Shown here piece after piece: positions 17,097 to 26,358 of a stretch of 64,000 bases of DNA (the stretch's first letter is position 1; every line of letters begins with the position of its first letter). Below the pieces are notes generated by a model. The model was not told where the DNA came from and searched no databases. It saw only the letters and a program-made list of their open reading frames with translations. The position numbers were made by a program, and so were the translations under genes. This DNA is from CAYJBH01 sp964370765 (GTDB lineage Bacteria; Bacillota; Clostridia; Oscillospirales; Ruminococcaceae). The stretch spans positions 4,031 to 68,030 of the forward strand of contig CAYJKW010000004.1 in the NCBI GenBank assembly GCA_964370765.1, read 5' to 3'.

Positions 17097-17684
17097 TTAA
17101 TTTCTTACCGATGATGTACCATGCTCTAACAGGTAGGTTGCCTTAAGATCTGCAATATGAAGTTTAACTGCTATAGGATATTGATCATATGCAGCGCTTA
17201 TTGAGTAACTCCCACCTTTTACCGATTCATCATAGCCTCCCATATGCCACCTTATCGCCATTGCTTCTGATGGGCTTAGTTTCATAAATCGTTCAATCAG
17301 ATAGACACTTTTTTCACCATGACCATAGGGGAACTCATCCTCGATAAAGTAATACGGAACCTTTTCCCAAGCACCGGTCTGTTCATTCTTAACATTTCTT
17401 GTACTAACTTTATAAAAGTTCACCTTGCATAGATCGTGAAGTAGCCCGCATATTGCTATACTCTCGTCACTCTCTGTTTCCTTTAACTCTTGCATACAGT
17501 TATAGACATTAATGCTATGCATTACAAGACCACATTCACACGCACCATGATAGCGGGTAGATGCTGGTGCTGTAAAGTAATCAGTTTTACAAAGCCAATC
17601 TAAAAGTTCGGCTGATCCTTTTCTGCTAATTTTATCAGTATATATTTTAGTAAACTCTTCTATGTACCTTTGCTTTTCGTCCAT
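17097..17684 (-). CDS. HD-domain putative phosphohydrolase
   Basis: A 195-residue protein with the HD pattern: His in GLVMHSINVY, the doublet in CGLLHDLCKVNFY, and a late Asp in KLHIADLKATY. HD proteins of this size hydrolyse phosphomonoesters or nucleotides using a bound metal. The segment KVPYYFIEDEFPYGHGEKS resembles HD proteins annotated only as hydrolases in Clostridia. It sits one base from the PC4-like gene and 20 bases before transketolase. Substrate unknown. Confidence 0.72.
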   Translation of the reverse strand: MDEKQRYIEEFTKIYTDKISRKGSAELLDWLCKTDYFTAPASTRYHGACECGLVMHSINVYNCMQELKETESDESIAICGLLHDLCKVNFYKVSTRNVKNEQTGAWEKVPYYFIEDEFPYGHGEKSVYLIERFMKLSPSEAMAIRWHMGGYDESVKGGSYSISAAYDQYPIAVKLHIADLKATYLLEHGTSSVRN

Positions 17685-17685
17685 A

Positions 17686-17907
17686 CTAAACCTCTAAGTC
17701 TGCAATCACATCCTTAAGTATTGCAAGTTCATCGGCTGTAAGTGATATACCCTTCCCCATCTTTGCGTGATCCGGCGACCAATCCCTAATATCAAACTTA
17801 GGTTCTCTTTCATTCCAGCTTACCATATTTAGTTCGCGTTGCCAACCATTATTCCCCTCTGATAAAACTGCTATGTTCTCTGTAATCTCATACTTAAACT
17901 CTGCCAT
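17686..17907 (-). CDS. PC4/YdbC-family single-stranded nucleic-acid-binding protein
   Basis: A 73-residue protein resembling Lactococcus YdbC, a bacterial PC4 homologue that binds single-stranded DNA as a dimer. Conserved features are the beta strands of FKYEITENIAVLSE and GWQRELNMVSWNEREPKFD, the RDWSPDH stretch, and the C-terminal helix LTADELAILKDVI. It probably acts in DNA repair or transcription. It lies between gatB and an HD gene in the same operon-like run. Confidence 0.78.
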   Translation of the reverse strand: MAEFKYEITENIAVLSEGNNGWQRELNMVSWNEREPKFDIRDWSPDHAKMGKGISLTADELAILKDVIADLEV

Positions 17908-17925
17908 AACTTCTTCCTTTCTTTA

Positions 17926-19365
17926 TTATAATGAATTTAACTTATCGGTTAAAAGCTCGGTAAAAATTTTAGGGTTACCTTTTCCTTTACTAAGCTTCAT
18001 ACACTGTCCAACAAAAAATCCCAGTGCATTTGTTTTGCCGTTTTTATAATCCTCAACGACCTTCTCGTTATTCTGTATTACCGTTGTAACAATTTCTGCA
18101 AGTGCATCACTATCGTTAATCTGAATTAAGTTTTTATCCTTTGCAACCTGTTGTGGATCTGCATCCTGTTCTAACAAAACCTCCAGTACAGTTTTGCCGG
18201 CGGTATTGCTTATTGAGCCGTTTTCTATAAGCTGAACCATCTCTTTTAACCTTTGTGGTTTTAAAGCAGTTTCCTCAATAGATTTTCTCGTTTTTGCAAG
18301 GTAGGCAGCAATGTCCCCTATTATCCAGTTGCAGATTGATTTTGCAGACTTTGTGTCTTCCTGTACTGCACTTTCAAAAAATTCGGCACGTGTACGATTT
18401 TCGGCAAGCAGAACAGCATCAGCAACCGGCAATCGATAATTCTGCATATACCTTTTTGCTTTTGCCACCGGAAGTTCCGGCATAAGTGATTTCATCTCCT
18501 CTATAGTATCTAAGGATACCGTAAATCCAAGCAGATCGGGCTCTGGAAAATAGCGATAATCGTGTGCATCCTCTTTACTTCTTAACAGTACACTTTCACC
18601 CTTTTGGTCATCCCAGCGCCTTGTCTGTTGTTCGATTATCTCACCGGCATCAAGCATCTTTGTCTGCCTTTTCACCTCGTATAGTATGCCACGATACACA
18701 GCCCCAAAGCTATTTACGTTTTTCATTTCACATCGTGTGCCAAATTCCTTTGCACCCACAGGTCTAAGCGAAACATTTACGTCACAACGTACATTACCTT
18801 CCTGCATCTTAGCATCACTAATGCCTATGTAAAGCAGTATGGCGTGTATAGTTTCAAGATAGGCTTTAGCCTCCTCTGCACTGCGCATATCCGGCTCAGA
18901 TACAATCTCGATAAGTGGAACCCCACATCGATTATAATCAGCAAGTGTTCCCTCTATCCCATCAACACGGACTATCTTACCCGCATCTTCTTCGATATGT
19001 ATTCGGGTGATACCTATGGTTTTGGTCTGCTCGCCTACTAAAATATCCAGCTTTCCATGCTCACACAACGGGACATCAAATTGCGAAATTTGGTATCCTT
19101 TAGGCAAATCCGGGTAAAAATAGTTTTTCCTATCCTGCTTTGATACCCTGTTTATACTACATCCAAGTGCAATACCCATCTTAACGCAGTAATCCACAAC
19201 CGAGCTATTAAGAGTTGGCAAAGTTCCCGGCATTCCTGTGCATATGGGGCAGGTCAATGTATTAACCTCACGTCCGAATTCATTTTTGCATCCACAGTAA
19301 ATTTTTGTATTTGTATTCAGCTCAGCATGAACCTCAAGGCCTATGACAGTTTCGTATTTTGACAT
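17926..19365 (-). CDS. gatB: Glu/Asp-tRNA amidotransferase subunit B, copy 1
   Basis: GatB phosphorylates the side chain of misacylated Glu-tRNA(Gln) or Asp-tRNA(Asn) and presents it for amidation. The 479-residue protein has the canonical start YETVIGLEVHAEL, the zinc cysteines in YCGCKNEFG and LTCPICTGMPG, the block KQDRKNYFYPDLPKGYQI, and a C-terminal YqeY-like tail with GKTNALGFFVGQCMK. It shares a stop/start base with gatA. It is clearly diverged from the second gatB at 30.9 kb, so this is not an assembly duplicate. Confidence 0.96.
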   Translation of the reverse strand: MSKYETVIGLEVHAELNTNTKIYCGCKNEFGREVNTLTCPICTGMPGTLPTLNSSVVDYCVKMGIALGCSINRVSKQDRKNYFYPDLPKGYQISQFDVPLCEHGKLDILVGEQTKTIGITRIHIEEDAGKIVRVDGIEGTLADYNRCGVPLIEIVSEPDMRSAEEAKAYLETIHAILLYIGISDAKMQEGNVRCDVNVSLRPVGAKEFGTRCEMKNVNSFGAVYRGILYEVKRQTKMLDAGEIIEQQTRRWDDQKGESVLLRSKEDAHDYRYFPEPDLLGFTVSLDTIEEMKSLMPELPVAKAKRYMQNYRLPVADAVLLAENRTRAEFFESAVQEDTKSAKSICNWIIGDIAAYLAKTRKSIEETALKPQRLKEMVQLIENGSISNTAGKTVLEVLLEQDADPQQVAKDKNLIQINDSDALAEIVTTVIQNNEKVVEDYKNGKTNALGFFVGQCMKLSKGKGNPKIFTELLTDKLNSL

Positions 19366-20816
19366 TATTTCACCTCCGGGGCTGCAAACCCACCAACCAA
19401 CTTCTCGTACTGTGCACCAACCGAAAGCAGTGAATAATCATCAGAATGTCGTCCTATCAGTTGTAAGCCTATCGGCAATCCATCCTTTGAAAGTCCGGCT
19501 GGTAATGCAAGCGCCGGTAATCCAGCAAGATTAACCGTTACTGTACAGCTATCACCTGCATACATCTTTATCGGATCGGTGTTTCGTTCACCTATCTTGA
19601 AGGCTGGGGAGGGCGCAATAGGCGTAAGCAACATATCACACTGTGATAAAACCGAGTCAAACTCTGCCGCAAATCGACGTTGTAAAAGCTTAGCTCTTTT
19701 GTAATAAGCATCGTAGTATCCACTTGATAGCACATATGTACCTAATAAAATACGCCGTTTAACCTCATCACCAAATCCTTCGGTTCTTGTTTTTTTGTAC
19801 AGTTCATCAAGGTTATCGGTTTCTACACGCATTCCATATTTTACACCATCGTAACGAGCAAGGTTTGAAGATGCCTCAGCCGATGATATTATATAATAGG
19901 CAGACAACGAATAGCCGGTGCTCGGTATCGAAACATCCTTAATTATTGCACCTGCTTTCTCCATTTCCTTAGCTGCAGCAAGCACTTTTTCTTTAGTTTC
20001 ATCCTCGATTCCGTCAGAAAAATATTCCTTTGGTAGCCCTACTACTGTTCCTTTAAGCGATCTTTCATGCTTTACTAATTCTTTATCAATCGATGTTGCA
20101 TCCATCCTATCGTGTCCGTGGATTACATCAAACACCGCCTTAACATCATCTACCGAACGACCAAGTGGCCCGATCTGATCTAAAGAGGAGGCGAAGGCAA
20201 CCAGCCCATACCTTGACACCGTACCGTAAGACGGCTTAAACCCTACAACACCACAAAGTCCGGCCGGTTGGCGAATAGATCCGCCGGTATCCGATCCAAG
20301 TGTAACCATCCCTTCACAGGCGGCGATCGCCGCTGCACTACCGCCGGAAGATCCACCCGGTACACAGGCAGTGTTAAAGGGATTACGAGTAGTTTTAAAA
20401 TACGAATTCTCACAAGATGAACCCATAGCAAACTCATCCATATTAAGTTTGCCAAGCAATATACCTCCAGCCTTTTCCATTCGATCAAAGGCGGTTGCAT
20501 TGTATGGTGGCACAAAATTTTCAAGCATCCTTGATGCACAGCTTGTAGCTATCCCCTTTGTACAGATATTATCTTTAACAGCGTATGGGATTCCATCAAG
20601 CGGGCCAATGGTTTCGCCTTTTTTACGGCGCTCATCTGACTTTTTTGCATCCTGCATAGCTTTCTCGGCCGTTACGGTAATATATGCAGCTACCTTATCC
20701 TCAACATCATCAATTCGATCAAGACAGGCCTGTGTAAGTTCAGCGGAGGTAACCTCACCTGTTCTAAGTAGCGACCCTGCCTTTTTTGCGGTTAATTCAT
20801 ATAGTTTATTCATCAT
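19365..20816 (-). CDS. gatA: Glu/Asp-tRNA amidotransferase subunit A, copy 1
   Basis: GatA is the glutaminase that supplies ammonia to GatB. The amidase signature is intact: the Lys in YAVKDNICTKG, the cis-Ser in SSGGSAAAIAA, and the Ser nucleophile in GSDTGGSIRQPA. The 483-residue length is standard. Two adjacent ATG codons (20816 and 20813) follow AGGGGG; the second is better spaced. It lies between gatC and gatB in a ligA-gatC-gatA-gatB run. Confidence 0.96.
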   Translation of the reverse strand: MMNKLYELTAKKAGSLLRTGEVTSAELTQACLDRIDDVEDKVAAYITVTAEKAMQDAKKSDERRKKGETIGPLDGIPYAVKDNICTKGIATSCASRMLENFVPPYNATAFDRMEKAGGILLGKLNMDEFAMGSSCENSYFKTTRNPFNTACVPGGSSGGSAAAIAACEGMVTLGSDTGGSIRQPAGLCGVVGFKPSYGTVSRYGLVAFASSLDQIGPLGRSVDDVKAVFDVIHGHDRMDATSIDKELVKHERSLKGTVVGLPKEYFSDGIEDETKEKVLAAAKEMEKAGAIIKDVSIPSTGYSLSAYYIISSAEASSNLARYDGVKYGMRVETDNLDELYKKTRTEGFGDEVKRRILLGTYVLSSGYYDAYYKRAKLLQRRFAAEFDSVLSQCDMLLTPIAPSPAFKIGERNTDPIKMYAGDSCTVTVNLAGLPALALPAGLSKDGLPIGLQLIGRHSDDYSLLSVGAQYEKLVGGFAAPEVK

Positions 20817-20822
20817 CGCCCC

Positions 20823-21095
20823 CTAATTCTTTAATGTGGGTAACAATATACACCCTGCTTCGGTTTTAGGGACTACCGATAAAAACTCATCTCTGGTAAG
20901 TGATGCAGTAATTACATCTTCACGTAGTGTCATCTGACCAATCCCATCAATGGGATCCGATATGTCTGCTATATCGGGCAGATGCTCCACCATGCTTAAT
21001 ATATCATTCATCTGCGCCATAAAACGTTCCTCTTGCTGTGGCGCAAGTTCCAGCTGTGAGAGTTCACACAGCCTTTTAAAGTCCTTTTTTTCCAT
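20823..21095 (-). CDS. gatC: Glu/Asp-tRNA amidotransferase subunit C, stand-alone
   Basis: GatC stabilises the GatA-GatB interface. The 90-residue protein shows the family pattern: LCELSQLELAPQQEERFMAQ, MNDILSMVEHL, and the C-terminal LREDVITASLTRDEFL. It shares the TAATG stop/start with ligA upstream. This copy is stand-alone, unlike the second GatC in the window, which is fused to AspRS. Confidence 0.9.
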   Translation of the reverse strand: MEKKDFKRLCELSQLELAPQQEERFMAQMNDILSMVEHLPDIADISDPIDGIGQMTLREDVITASLTRDEFLSVVPKTEAGCILLPTLKN

Positions 21096-23065
21096 TAGTT
21101 CCCCTCAATCATTAATAGTAGTTCGTCCATCGATATTACCCTAACACCTGCATCGACGGCTTTTTTAAGTTTGCTACCTGCATCCTCACCGCAAAGCAGA
21201 AAGTCTGTCTTTTTTGAAACGCTTGCGGTAACCTTACCGCCATGTTTTTGTATAATCACCTTAGCTTCATCTCTGCTGTAGCCCGGTATTGTCCCTGTAA
21301 CAACAAAGCTCCTGCCCTCTAAATAGGCTGAAACAGTACCACTTTGGTAGTTAGTGTTAACTCCATAGCTCTTTAAGCTTGCTACTGTATTCATGGCCTG
21401 CTGTGTTAAAAAATAGTTGCACATACTTTGAGCTATAATAGGGCCGATACCATCTATCTCACAAACCGCTTGCACCTCTGCAATAGCTATGGCATCAAGG
21501 GTCTTAAAGTGTTCACAGATAAGGGTAGCGGCACGTGCGCCGACATTCTTTATTCCAAAAGCAAATACTAGCCTGTCAAGATTTTGTTTTTTTGATTCCG
21601 ATATTGCATTAATCAAGTTTTCTGCCGAACGTTGAGCAAAGCCCTCAAGCTCTAAAAGCTGATCTGTTGTTAATGCATATATGTCCTCAACATTTTTTAC
21701 AAGTCCAGCTAATACAAGTTGATGTGCAACGGCATCTCCAAGCCCCTCAATGTCCATCGCAGAACGTGATGCATAGTGTATTATTCCGCGTAGTCGTTGT
21801 TCAGGGCAGTTAGGATTAACACAGCGCAGTGCAACCTCCTCCCCATTATCAACAAGGTCAGCTTTACAGGACGGGCACTCGCTTGGAAACTCATAGGGTA
21901 TACTACTATCATCATGAGCGATCACCCTCACAATCTCCGGAATAATATCGCCCGCCTTTCGAACTAAAACGGTGTCCCCTATTCGTATGTCCTTATCTGC
22001 GATAAAGTCACGATTATGCAGTGCCGCCCTTGCTACAGTTGTGCCGGCAAGTATTACCGGTTCTAAATCTGCAGTAGGGATAATTGCACCGGTTCTACCA
22101 ACCGATATGGAAACTCCGATAAGCTTAGTGATTTTTTCTTCCGGTGGGTATTTAAATGCTGCGGCCCAACGTGGAAACTTAGATGTGCTACCAAGCAAAG
22201 GACGAAGCTCAATATTATCAAGCTTTACAACGGCACCATCAATATCAAAATCAAAATCCTTGCGCTGCTTGGCAATATTATCAATCACCTCTATGGCCTT
22301 ATCAATATTATCCACATGTTTCGAACACGGCGGTGTAATAAACCCCATCTCGGCAAGTATACTTATAGTCTCCTCATGGGAGCTTGAGGTTATGTCTCCC
22401 TGCTGTAGATTGAATATAATCAACTCCAGATTACGCTCTGCGGTAACCCTGCTATCCTTTTGACGTAAAGAACCAGCCGCCGCATTACGCGGGTTCTTAA
22501 AGGGTTGCTCACCTGCCTGCTCCTGTTCAAGGGCAATTCTATTAAACACATCGCGAGGCATGTAAACTTCGCCTCTTACAGTAATATTAATCGGTTTTGG
22601 CAATGTTTTTGGCACCGATTTTATGGTTAAAATATTGGCAGTTACATCCTCACCTATCTCACCGTTCCCTCTTGTTACGCCTTTTAATAGGATACCATTT
22701 TCATAGACAAGTGATACCGAAAGTCCATCTATCTTAGGCTCTACAACATAGCTTGGAGAATCAACCTTTTGCCTTATTCTGCTATCAAAATCCCGTAACG
22801 AATCAAACGAAAAAACATCCTGTAGGCTTTCCATCTTTACTGCATGGGCAACCTTTTCAAACTGTTCGTCCGCAACGCCCCCCACCCTATTTGTTGGGGA
22901 GTTTTCATCGTTATATTCAGGGTATTGTGTTTCTATGTTGCGCAGTTCTGTCATAAGTGCGTCATACTCATAATCGTCTATTGATGAATTATTAAGCTGA
23001 TAATACTCATGATTATGAATTCTTATTTTGCTGCGCAGTATATCAATTTTTTTCTTAATGTCCAA
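21095..23065 (-). CDS. ligA: NAD-dependent DNA ligase
   Basis: Joins nicks during replication and repair using NAD+. The 656-residue enzyme has the Ia domain, the adenylation Lys motif VEPKIDGLSVSL near residue 115, the OB region, the zinc finger CPSCKADL with CVNPNCPEQ, HhH repeats, and a C-terminal BRCT domain (LEGRSFVVTGTIPGYSRDEA). All are in order. The start is TTG with GAGG 5 bases upstream. It heads the ligA-gatCAB run and has its own extended -10 promoter. Confidence 0.96.
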   Translation of the reverse strand: MDIKKKIDILRSKIRIHNHEYYQLNNSSIDDYEYDALMTELRNIETQYPEYNDENSPTNRVGGVADEQFEKVAHAVKMESLQDVFSFDSLRDFDSRIRQKVDSPSYVVEPKIDGLSVSLVYENGILLKGVTRGNGEIGEDVTANILTIKSVPKTLPKPINITVRGEVYMPRDVFNRIALEQEQAGEQPFKNPRNAAAGSLRQKDSRVTAERNLELIIFNLQQGDITSSSHEETISILAEMGFITPPCSKHVDNIDKAIEVIDNIAKQRKDFDFDIDGAVVKLDNIELRPLLGSTSKFPRWAAAFKYPPEEKITKLIGVSISVGRTGAIIPTADLEPVILAGTTVARAALHNRDFIADKDIRIGDTVLVRKAGDIIPEIVRVIAHDDSSIPYEFPSECPSCKADLVDNGEEVALRCVNPNCPEQRLRGIIHYASRSAMDIEGLGDAVAHQLVLAGLVKNVEDIYALTTDQLLELEGFAQRSAENLINAISESKKQNLDRLVFAFGIKNVGARAATLICEHFKTLDAIAIAEVQAVCEIDGIGPIIAQSMCNYFLTQQAMNTVASLKSYGVNTNYQSGTVSAYLEGRSFVVTGTIPGYSRDEAKVIIQKHGGKVTASVSKKTDFLLCGEDAGSKLKKAVDAGVRVISMDELLLMIEGN

Positions 23066-23090
23066 ACAAACCTCATTAATTCTTTAAGAT

Positions 23091-23120
23091 AGTATAACAT
23101 AAATTAATAATAAAAAGCAA
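23091..23120 (-). promoter_or_regulatory. Promoter of the ligA-gatCAB run
   Basis: On the minus strand TTGCTT (23120-23115) and TATACT (23096-23091) are 18 bases apart, with TG at the extended -10 position. It lies about 25 bases before the ligA start. Confidence 0.55.
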
Positions 23121-23192
23121 TTATATTTTTATTAAAAAAGCACTCAAAAGTTGCCGTAATCTGTCATTACTCACAATCAATTGCTGCCACGT

Positions 23193-23221
23193 TTGACATT
23201 TATTACAATTTGTTATATAAT
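23193..23221 (+). promoter_or_regulatory. Consensus sigma-A promoter of the YibE/F gene
   Basis: TTGACA (23193-23198) and TATAAT (23216-23221) are separated by exactly 17 bases, a perfect consensus. Predicted start is near 23229, leaving about a 76-base leader that contains a hairpin and a T-run. Confidence 0.85.
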
Positions 23222-23238
23222 AATTAGACGACATTAAA

Positions 23239-23285
23239 ACGTATCATTAAATGAGTTCCATGTTAATGATATGTTTTTTATTTTA
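23239..23285 (+). promoter_or_regulatory. Possible transcription attenuator in the YibE/F leader
   Basis: ACGTATCATTAA (23239-23250) pairs with TTAATGATATGT (23263-23274) with one G-U, around a 12-base loop. It is followed directly by TTTTTTATTTT. This resembles an intrinsic terminator lying between a strong promoter and the start codon. No known riboswitch class is recognisable in so short a leader. Confidence 0.5.
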
Positions 23286-23304
23286 ATCTTAAGGAAAATA
23301 AGTA

Positions 23305-24546
23305 ATGAAATTGAAAGTAAACAAGTTCAATTTAGTTATTTCTGCTATTATCGTTTTGGCTTCGATCCTGTTCTTCTATATATATAATAGTATGATTAGC
23401 TATAATACACAGTATACCGGGCAGGAATTTCAAGCAGCAGAGGTAATAACCATCTCCAACTCTGAGGTTCAAGAGTCTGTGTTGTCTGATGGTAGCGGAT
23501 ATGGTGAAATCTTGCTAACTACATTTGTAGCAAGGATAACTTCGTCCGGAGAATTTGAGAATGAGACGGTTACTGCTGTGCAGTACTATGACAGTTACCT
23601 TTATGAAACATTAAGACCTGTTGAGGTTGGTGATAAGATAATATTATCCAAAACAACATCCGGTGATGCCATGGCGGACACATGGTATTTTTCAAATGTG
23701 GATCGTTCGGCAGGAATTGTAATCGCTATCTTAATATTCTTGGCAATTGTACTTTTAATTGGCCGAGGAAAAGGCTTTGCTGCAATTATCTCGTTAACCT
23801 TCACAATAGCTGCTATTTTTATAGTCTATGTTCCTTCAATACTATCAGGACTTAACATCTATCTTGTTACCGCAGGTGTAGCACTTTATATTGTAATTAT
23901 GAGTTTATTGCTTCTTAACGGCCCTAACAGCAAAACATTTTGTGCCATTGCCGGCAATGTTATTGGAGTTTGCATTGCGGCTGTACTTGGTATTGTCGTA
24001 AGCAATATATTCATGATAAGTGGAGTTGTTAGTAACGAGCATATTACATTGGCCTACTATGGTAAAGAGGTCGGATTTGGACTTCACGAGATTATCTGGA
24101 GCGGAATGGTTATCGGTGCACTTGGAGCGATTATGGATGTCTCCATGTCGTTATCCTCTGCAATGAAGGAGCTTGCCGATAATATAGAAAAACCAACAAT
24201 TTTCACCCTTGTAAAGAGTGGCCTTAATATCGGACATGATATTATAGGTACAATGATGAACACCCTTATACTTGCCTATATTGGATCATCACTTGTGTCG
24301 GTACTATTGCTGACAATATTTAACGATAACTTTTTAACTATCTTTAACTCAGAGCTTGTTTTAGTTGAAATAATGCAGGCATTAGTCGGAAGTACAGGTA
24401 TACTTCTTACTGTTCCTTTTACAGTCATTGTTTGTAGCTATGTATTTCTACGTAAACCAGCAGATAAAAAGACATATCAAATAAATAATGATGACTATCT
24501 TTTTGATATCAAGCCACCAAACTCGGATGAAAACAAACAAGATTAA
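23305..24546 (+). CDS. YibE/F-family multi-pass membrane protein
   Basis: A 413-residue protein with an N-terminal membrane anchor, an extracytoplasmic region of about 120 residues, and then about seven membrane helices. The C-terminal half has the YibE/F hallmarks: SGLNIYLVTAGVALYIVIM, GALGAIMDVSMSLSSAMKEL, and the helix HDIIGTMMNTLILAYIG. The family is widespread in Firmicutes without an established function, and small-molecule or ion transport is commonly assumed. It sits behind a consensus promoter and a possible attenuator. A putative lipoprotein gene follows 73 bases later. Confidence 0.82.
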   Translation: MKLKVNKFNLVISAIIVLASILFFYIYNSMISYNTQYTGQEFQAAEVITISNSEVQESVLSDGSGYGEILLTTFVARITSSGEFENETVTAVQYYDSYLYETLRPVEVGDKIILSKTTSGDAMADTWYFSNVDRSAGIVIAILIFLAIVLLIGRGKGFAAIISLTFTIAAIFIVYVPSILSGLNIYLVTAGVALYIVIMSLLLLNGPNSKTFCAIAGNVIGVCIAAVLGIVVSNIFMISGVVSNEHITLAYYGKEVGFGLHEIIWSGMVIGALGAIMDVSMSLSSAMKELADNIEKPTIFTLVKSGLNIGHDIIGTMMNTLILAYIGSSLVSVLLLTIFNDNFLTIFNSELVLVEIMQALVGSTGILLTVPFTVIVCSYVFLRKPADKKTYQINNDDYLFDIKPPNSDENKQD

Positions 24547-24619
24547 AACAACTTTTCTGACTATTTTTTATATTTTAGGGTAAAATATAAATATTAATAA
24601 ACATATATGGAGTGCTTAT

Positions 24620-25303
24620 ATGAAATTTGGAAAAATTTTGTCTACTATATTAGTATTTACACTTTTCACCGGATGTACCAACGACACTATTGCCGATATT
24701 TCTTCTATATCGTTGCAGGAGGAACCAGCGTTCCCTGCACCTGACCAGAGTGTAGCTATCGTTTTAAACGCACTTAAAGACGGTGACATCGAAACACTTA
24801 ATTTATACGTAGAGAATGATGGCTATTCCATTGATACCCTAAATTTTGAAATACCTCAGTTTAGCGAGACAGACTATGAAAACGTTAGCACCATCGTTTC
24901 TGACATCAGCACAAAGCTATATAAAAACCTTGAATATGAAATAGTTGATAGTGATATAAGTGGCGATACAGCAATCGTAACTACTACACTTATAACGCCT
25001 AACGGGGAAGAACTGGTTAACACACTTGTAGCGGATATTGCTGTTGAATACACCAAAAACATGTTTAGCGGAGATGCAACTGAGGAAAACATCGCTATGA
25101 GTGCAGTCGAAATTTTATCAGATCATCTCGATTCCCCTAATATTGAGATGATCGAGGCTACAACCGAGATAAAGCTAAAAAAAGGTGATGAGTACTGGAT
25201 AATCGTTGCAGACGAGGAATTGTATGATACAATTACAGGTGGTACAATCTCTGCATCTAAAGACCTTATACAGATGGTAGATATGTTTGTACCCGGACAA
25301 TAA
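24620..25303 (+). CDS. Putative lipoprotein of unknown function
   Basis: The N-terminus is a lipoprotein signal: MKFGKILSTILVFTLFTGC with a lipobox TGC, so Cys19 should be lipidated and the protein tethered outside the membrane. The mature part is acidic. Residues 40-190 resemble the NTF2-like/DUF5105-type fold seen in Clostridial lipoproteins (VAIVLNALKDGDIETLNLYV, then VNTLVADIAVEYTKN). No catalytic motif is visible. It follows the YibE/F gene on the same strand and ends at a bidirectional terminator. Confidence 0.65.
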   Translation: MKFGKILSTILVFTLFTGCTNDTIADISSISLQEEPAFPAPDQSVAIVLNALKDGDIETLNLYVENDGYSIDTLNFEIPQFSETDYENVSTIVSDISTKLYKNLEYEIVDSDISGDTAIVTTTLITPNGEELVNTLVADIAVEYTKNMFSGDATEENIAMSAVEILSDHLDSPNIEMIEATTEIKLKKGDEYWIIVADEELYDTITGGTISASKDLIQMVDMFVPGQ

Positions 25304-25310
25304 CAAAGCT

Positions 25311-25347
25311 AAAACGGAGATGCACATTATAGTTGCATCTCCGTTTT
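25311..25347. terminator. Bidirectional terminator between the lipoprotein and LysR genes
   Basis: AAAACGGAGATGCA (25311-25324) and TGCATCTCCGTTTT (25334-25347) are perfect 14-bp arms with a 9-base loop and T-runs on both strands. The LysR stop codon (25327-25329) lies in the loop, so the last codons of that gene form part of the hairpin. Confidence 0.9.
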
Positions 25348-26250
25348 ATTTTGGCTTTTTATAAGTTTTACAAAGCTGGCCGCAGCTTTCGAAAGCGGTA
25401 TATTAGAAGAATGAGCCATAGCTATATACCTATCCATTATAGGTGGGTTAAGATTAATCTCAAACAGCTCACCCGAGTTTAGATAATGCATAGAAAATTC
25501 TTTTATAACACAGGATACCCCAAGCCCTATCTTAGAAAACTCAAGCAACAAATCATGTGACCCCAACTCTATTTCCGGCTGCAAGGTTACAGAGTGTTCT
25601 AAAAAATAACTATCAATATATCTGCGGCTGTTAGACTTTTGTTCAAGTAAGATAAGAGGAAGTTTTGATAGTTCTTGTGCCGATAGAACCGTACCTTTTA
25701 TATTGTTGTATTTTTGACCTGCCACAAAAATATCATGTACATTTAAAAACGGGGTGACTACAAAACCATCTTCATTATCAATAGGAAGATTTATAAAGGC
25801 TATATCTGCCGACGATGTATTTAGTAAATCTATACACTCCCTTGTGGTTCTATTAATCACACTTATATTTATGTGTGGATACATCTCGTTAAACTGCTCT
25901 AACGATGGAATTAAAAGATGTTTTGATATCGTGTCGGCAGCTGCAATTTTAACCTCTCCCCTTTCAAGTTTAATCAACTCCTTAATCTTACTCTCACCAC
26001 TTTTAATTAAATTAAGTGCAGGCTCTATATAACAAAAAAGCTCCTGCCCCTCTCTTGTTAATCTAACGCCTTTAGAATTTCTTGAAAAAAGCTTTATCCC
26101 AAGGTTTTTCTCTAATGTGTTTATCGTTTGGCTTACTGCCGGCTGGGTGATGTATAATGATTCTGCAGCGGCAGAAAAAGACAGCCTATTTGCCACTTCA
26201 TAAAACACTTTGTAGTATTCAATATTAATATTTGAATTTTTTTGTTCCAT
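25327..26250 (-). CDS. LysR-family transcriptional regulator
   Basis: A 307-residue protein with the N-terminal winged helix (LSFSAAAESLYITQPAVSQTI, residues about 19-39, then LGIKLFSRNSKGVRLT) and a periplasmic-binding-like effector domain from about residue 92. LysR proteins usually control the divergent gene. Here that is the CofE-like ligase, whose start is about 110 bases away. An AT-rich inverted repeat lies between them. The effector is unknown. Confidence 0.88.
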   Translation of the reverse strand: MEQKNSNINIEYYKVFYEVANRLSFSAAAESLYITQPAVSQTINTLEKNLGIKLFSRNSKGVRLTREGQELFCYIEPALNLIKSGESKIKELIKLERGEVKIAAADTISKHLLIPSLEQFNEMYPHINISVINRTTRECIDLLNTSSADIAFINLPIDNEDGFVVTPFLNVHDIFVAGQKYNNIKGTVLSAQELSKLPLILLEQKSNSRRYIDSYFLEHSVTLQPEIELGSHDLLLEFSKIGLGVSCVIKEFSMHYLNSGELFEINLNPPIMDRYIAMAHSSNIPLSKAAASFVKLIKSQNKTEMQL

Positions 26251-26279
26251 AATTCTTTCTTATATCAACGATAATAAAT

Positions 26280-26307
26280 AATAATTTTACTAATGATTAG
26301 AATTATT
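26280..26307. promoter_or_regulatory. Inverted repeat in the LysR/CofE-like divergent region
   Basis: AATAATT (26280-26286) and AATTATT (26301-26307) form a 7-bp inverted repeat with a 14-base spacer, between the divergent genes. The placement fits a LysR-type site, but the sequence is very AT-rich. Confidence 0.35.
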
Positions 26308-26358
26308 GTATATTATATAAGGTAGAATGTCAATACAATAATGAATGGAGCTGAATAT

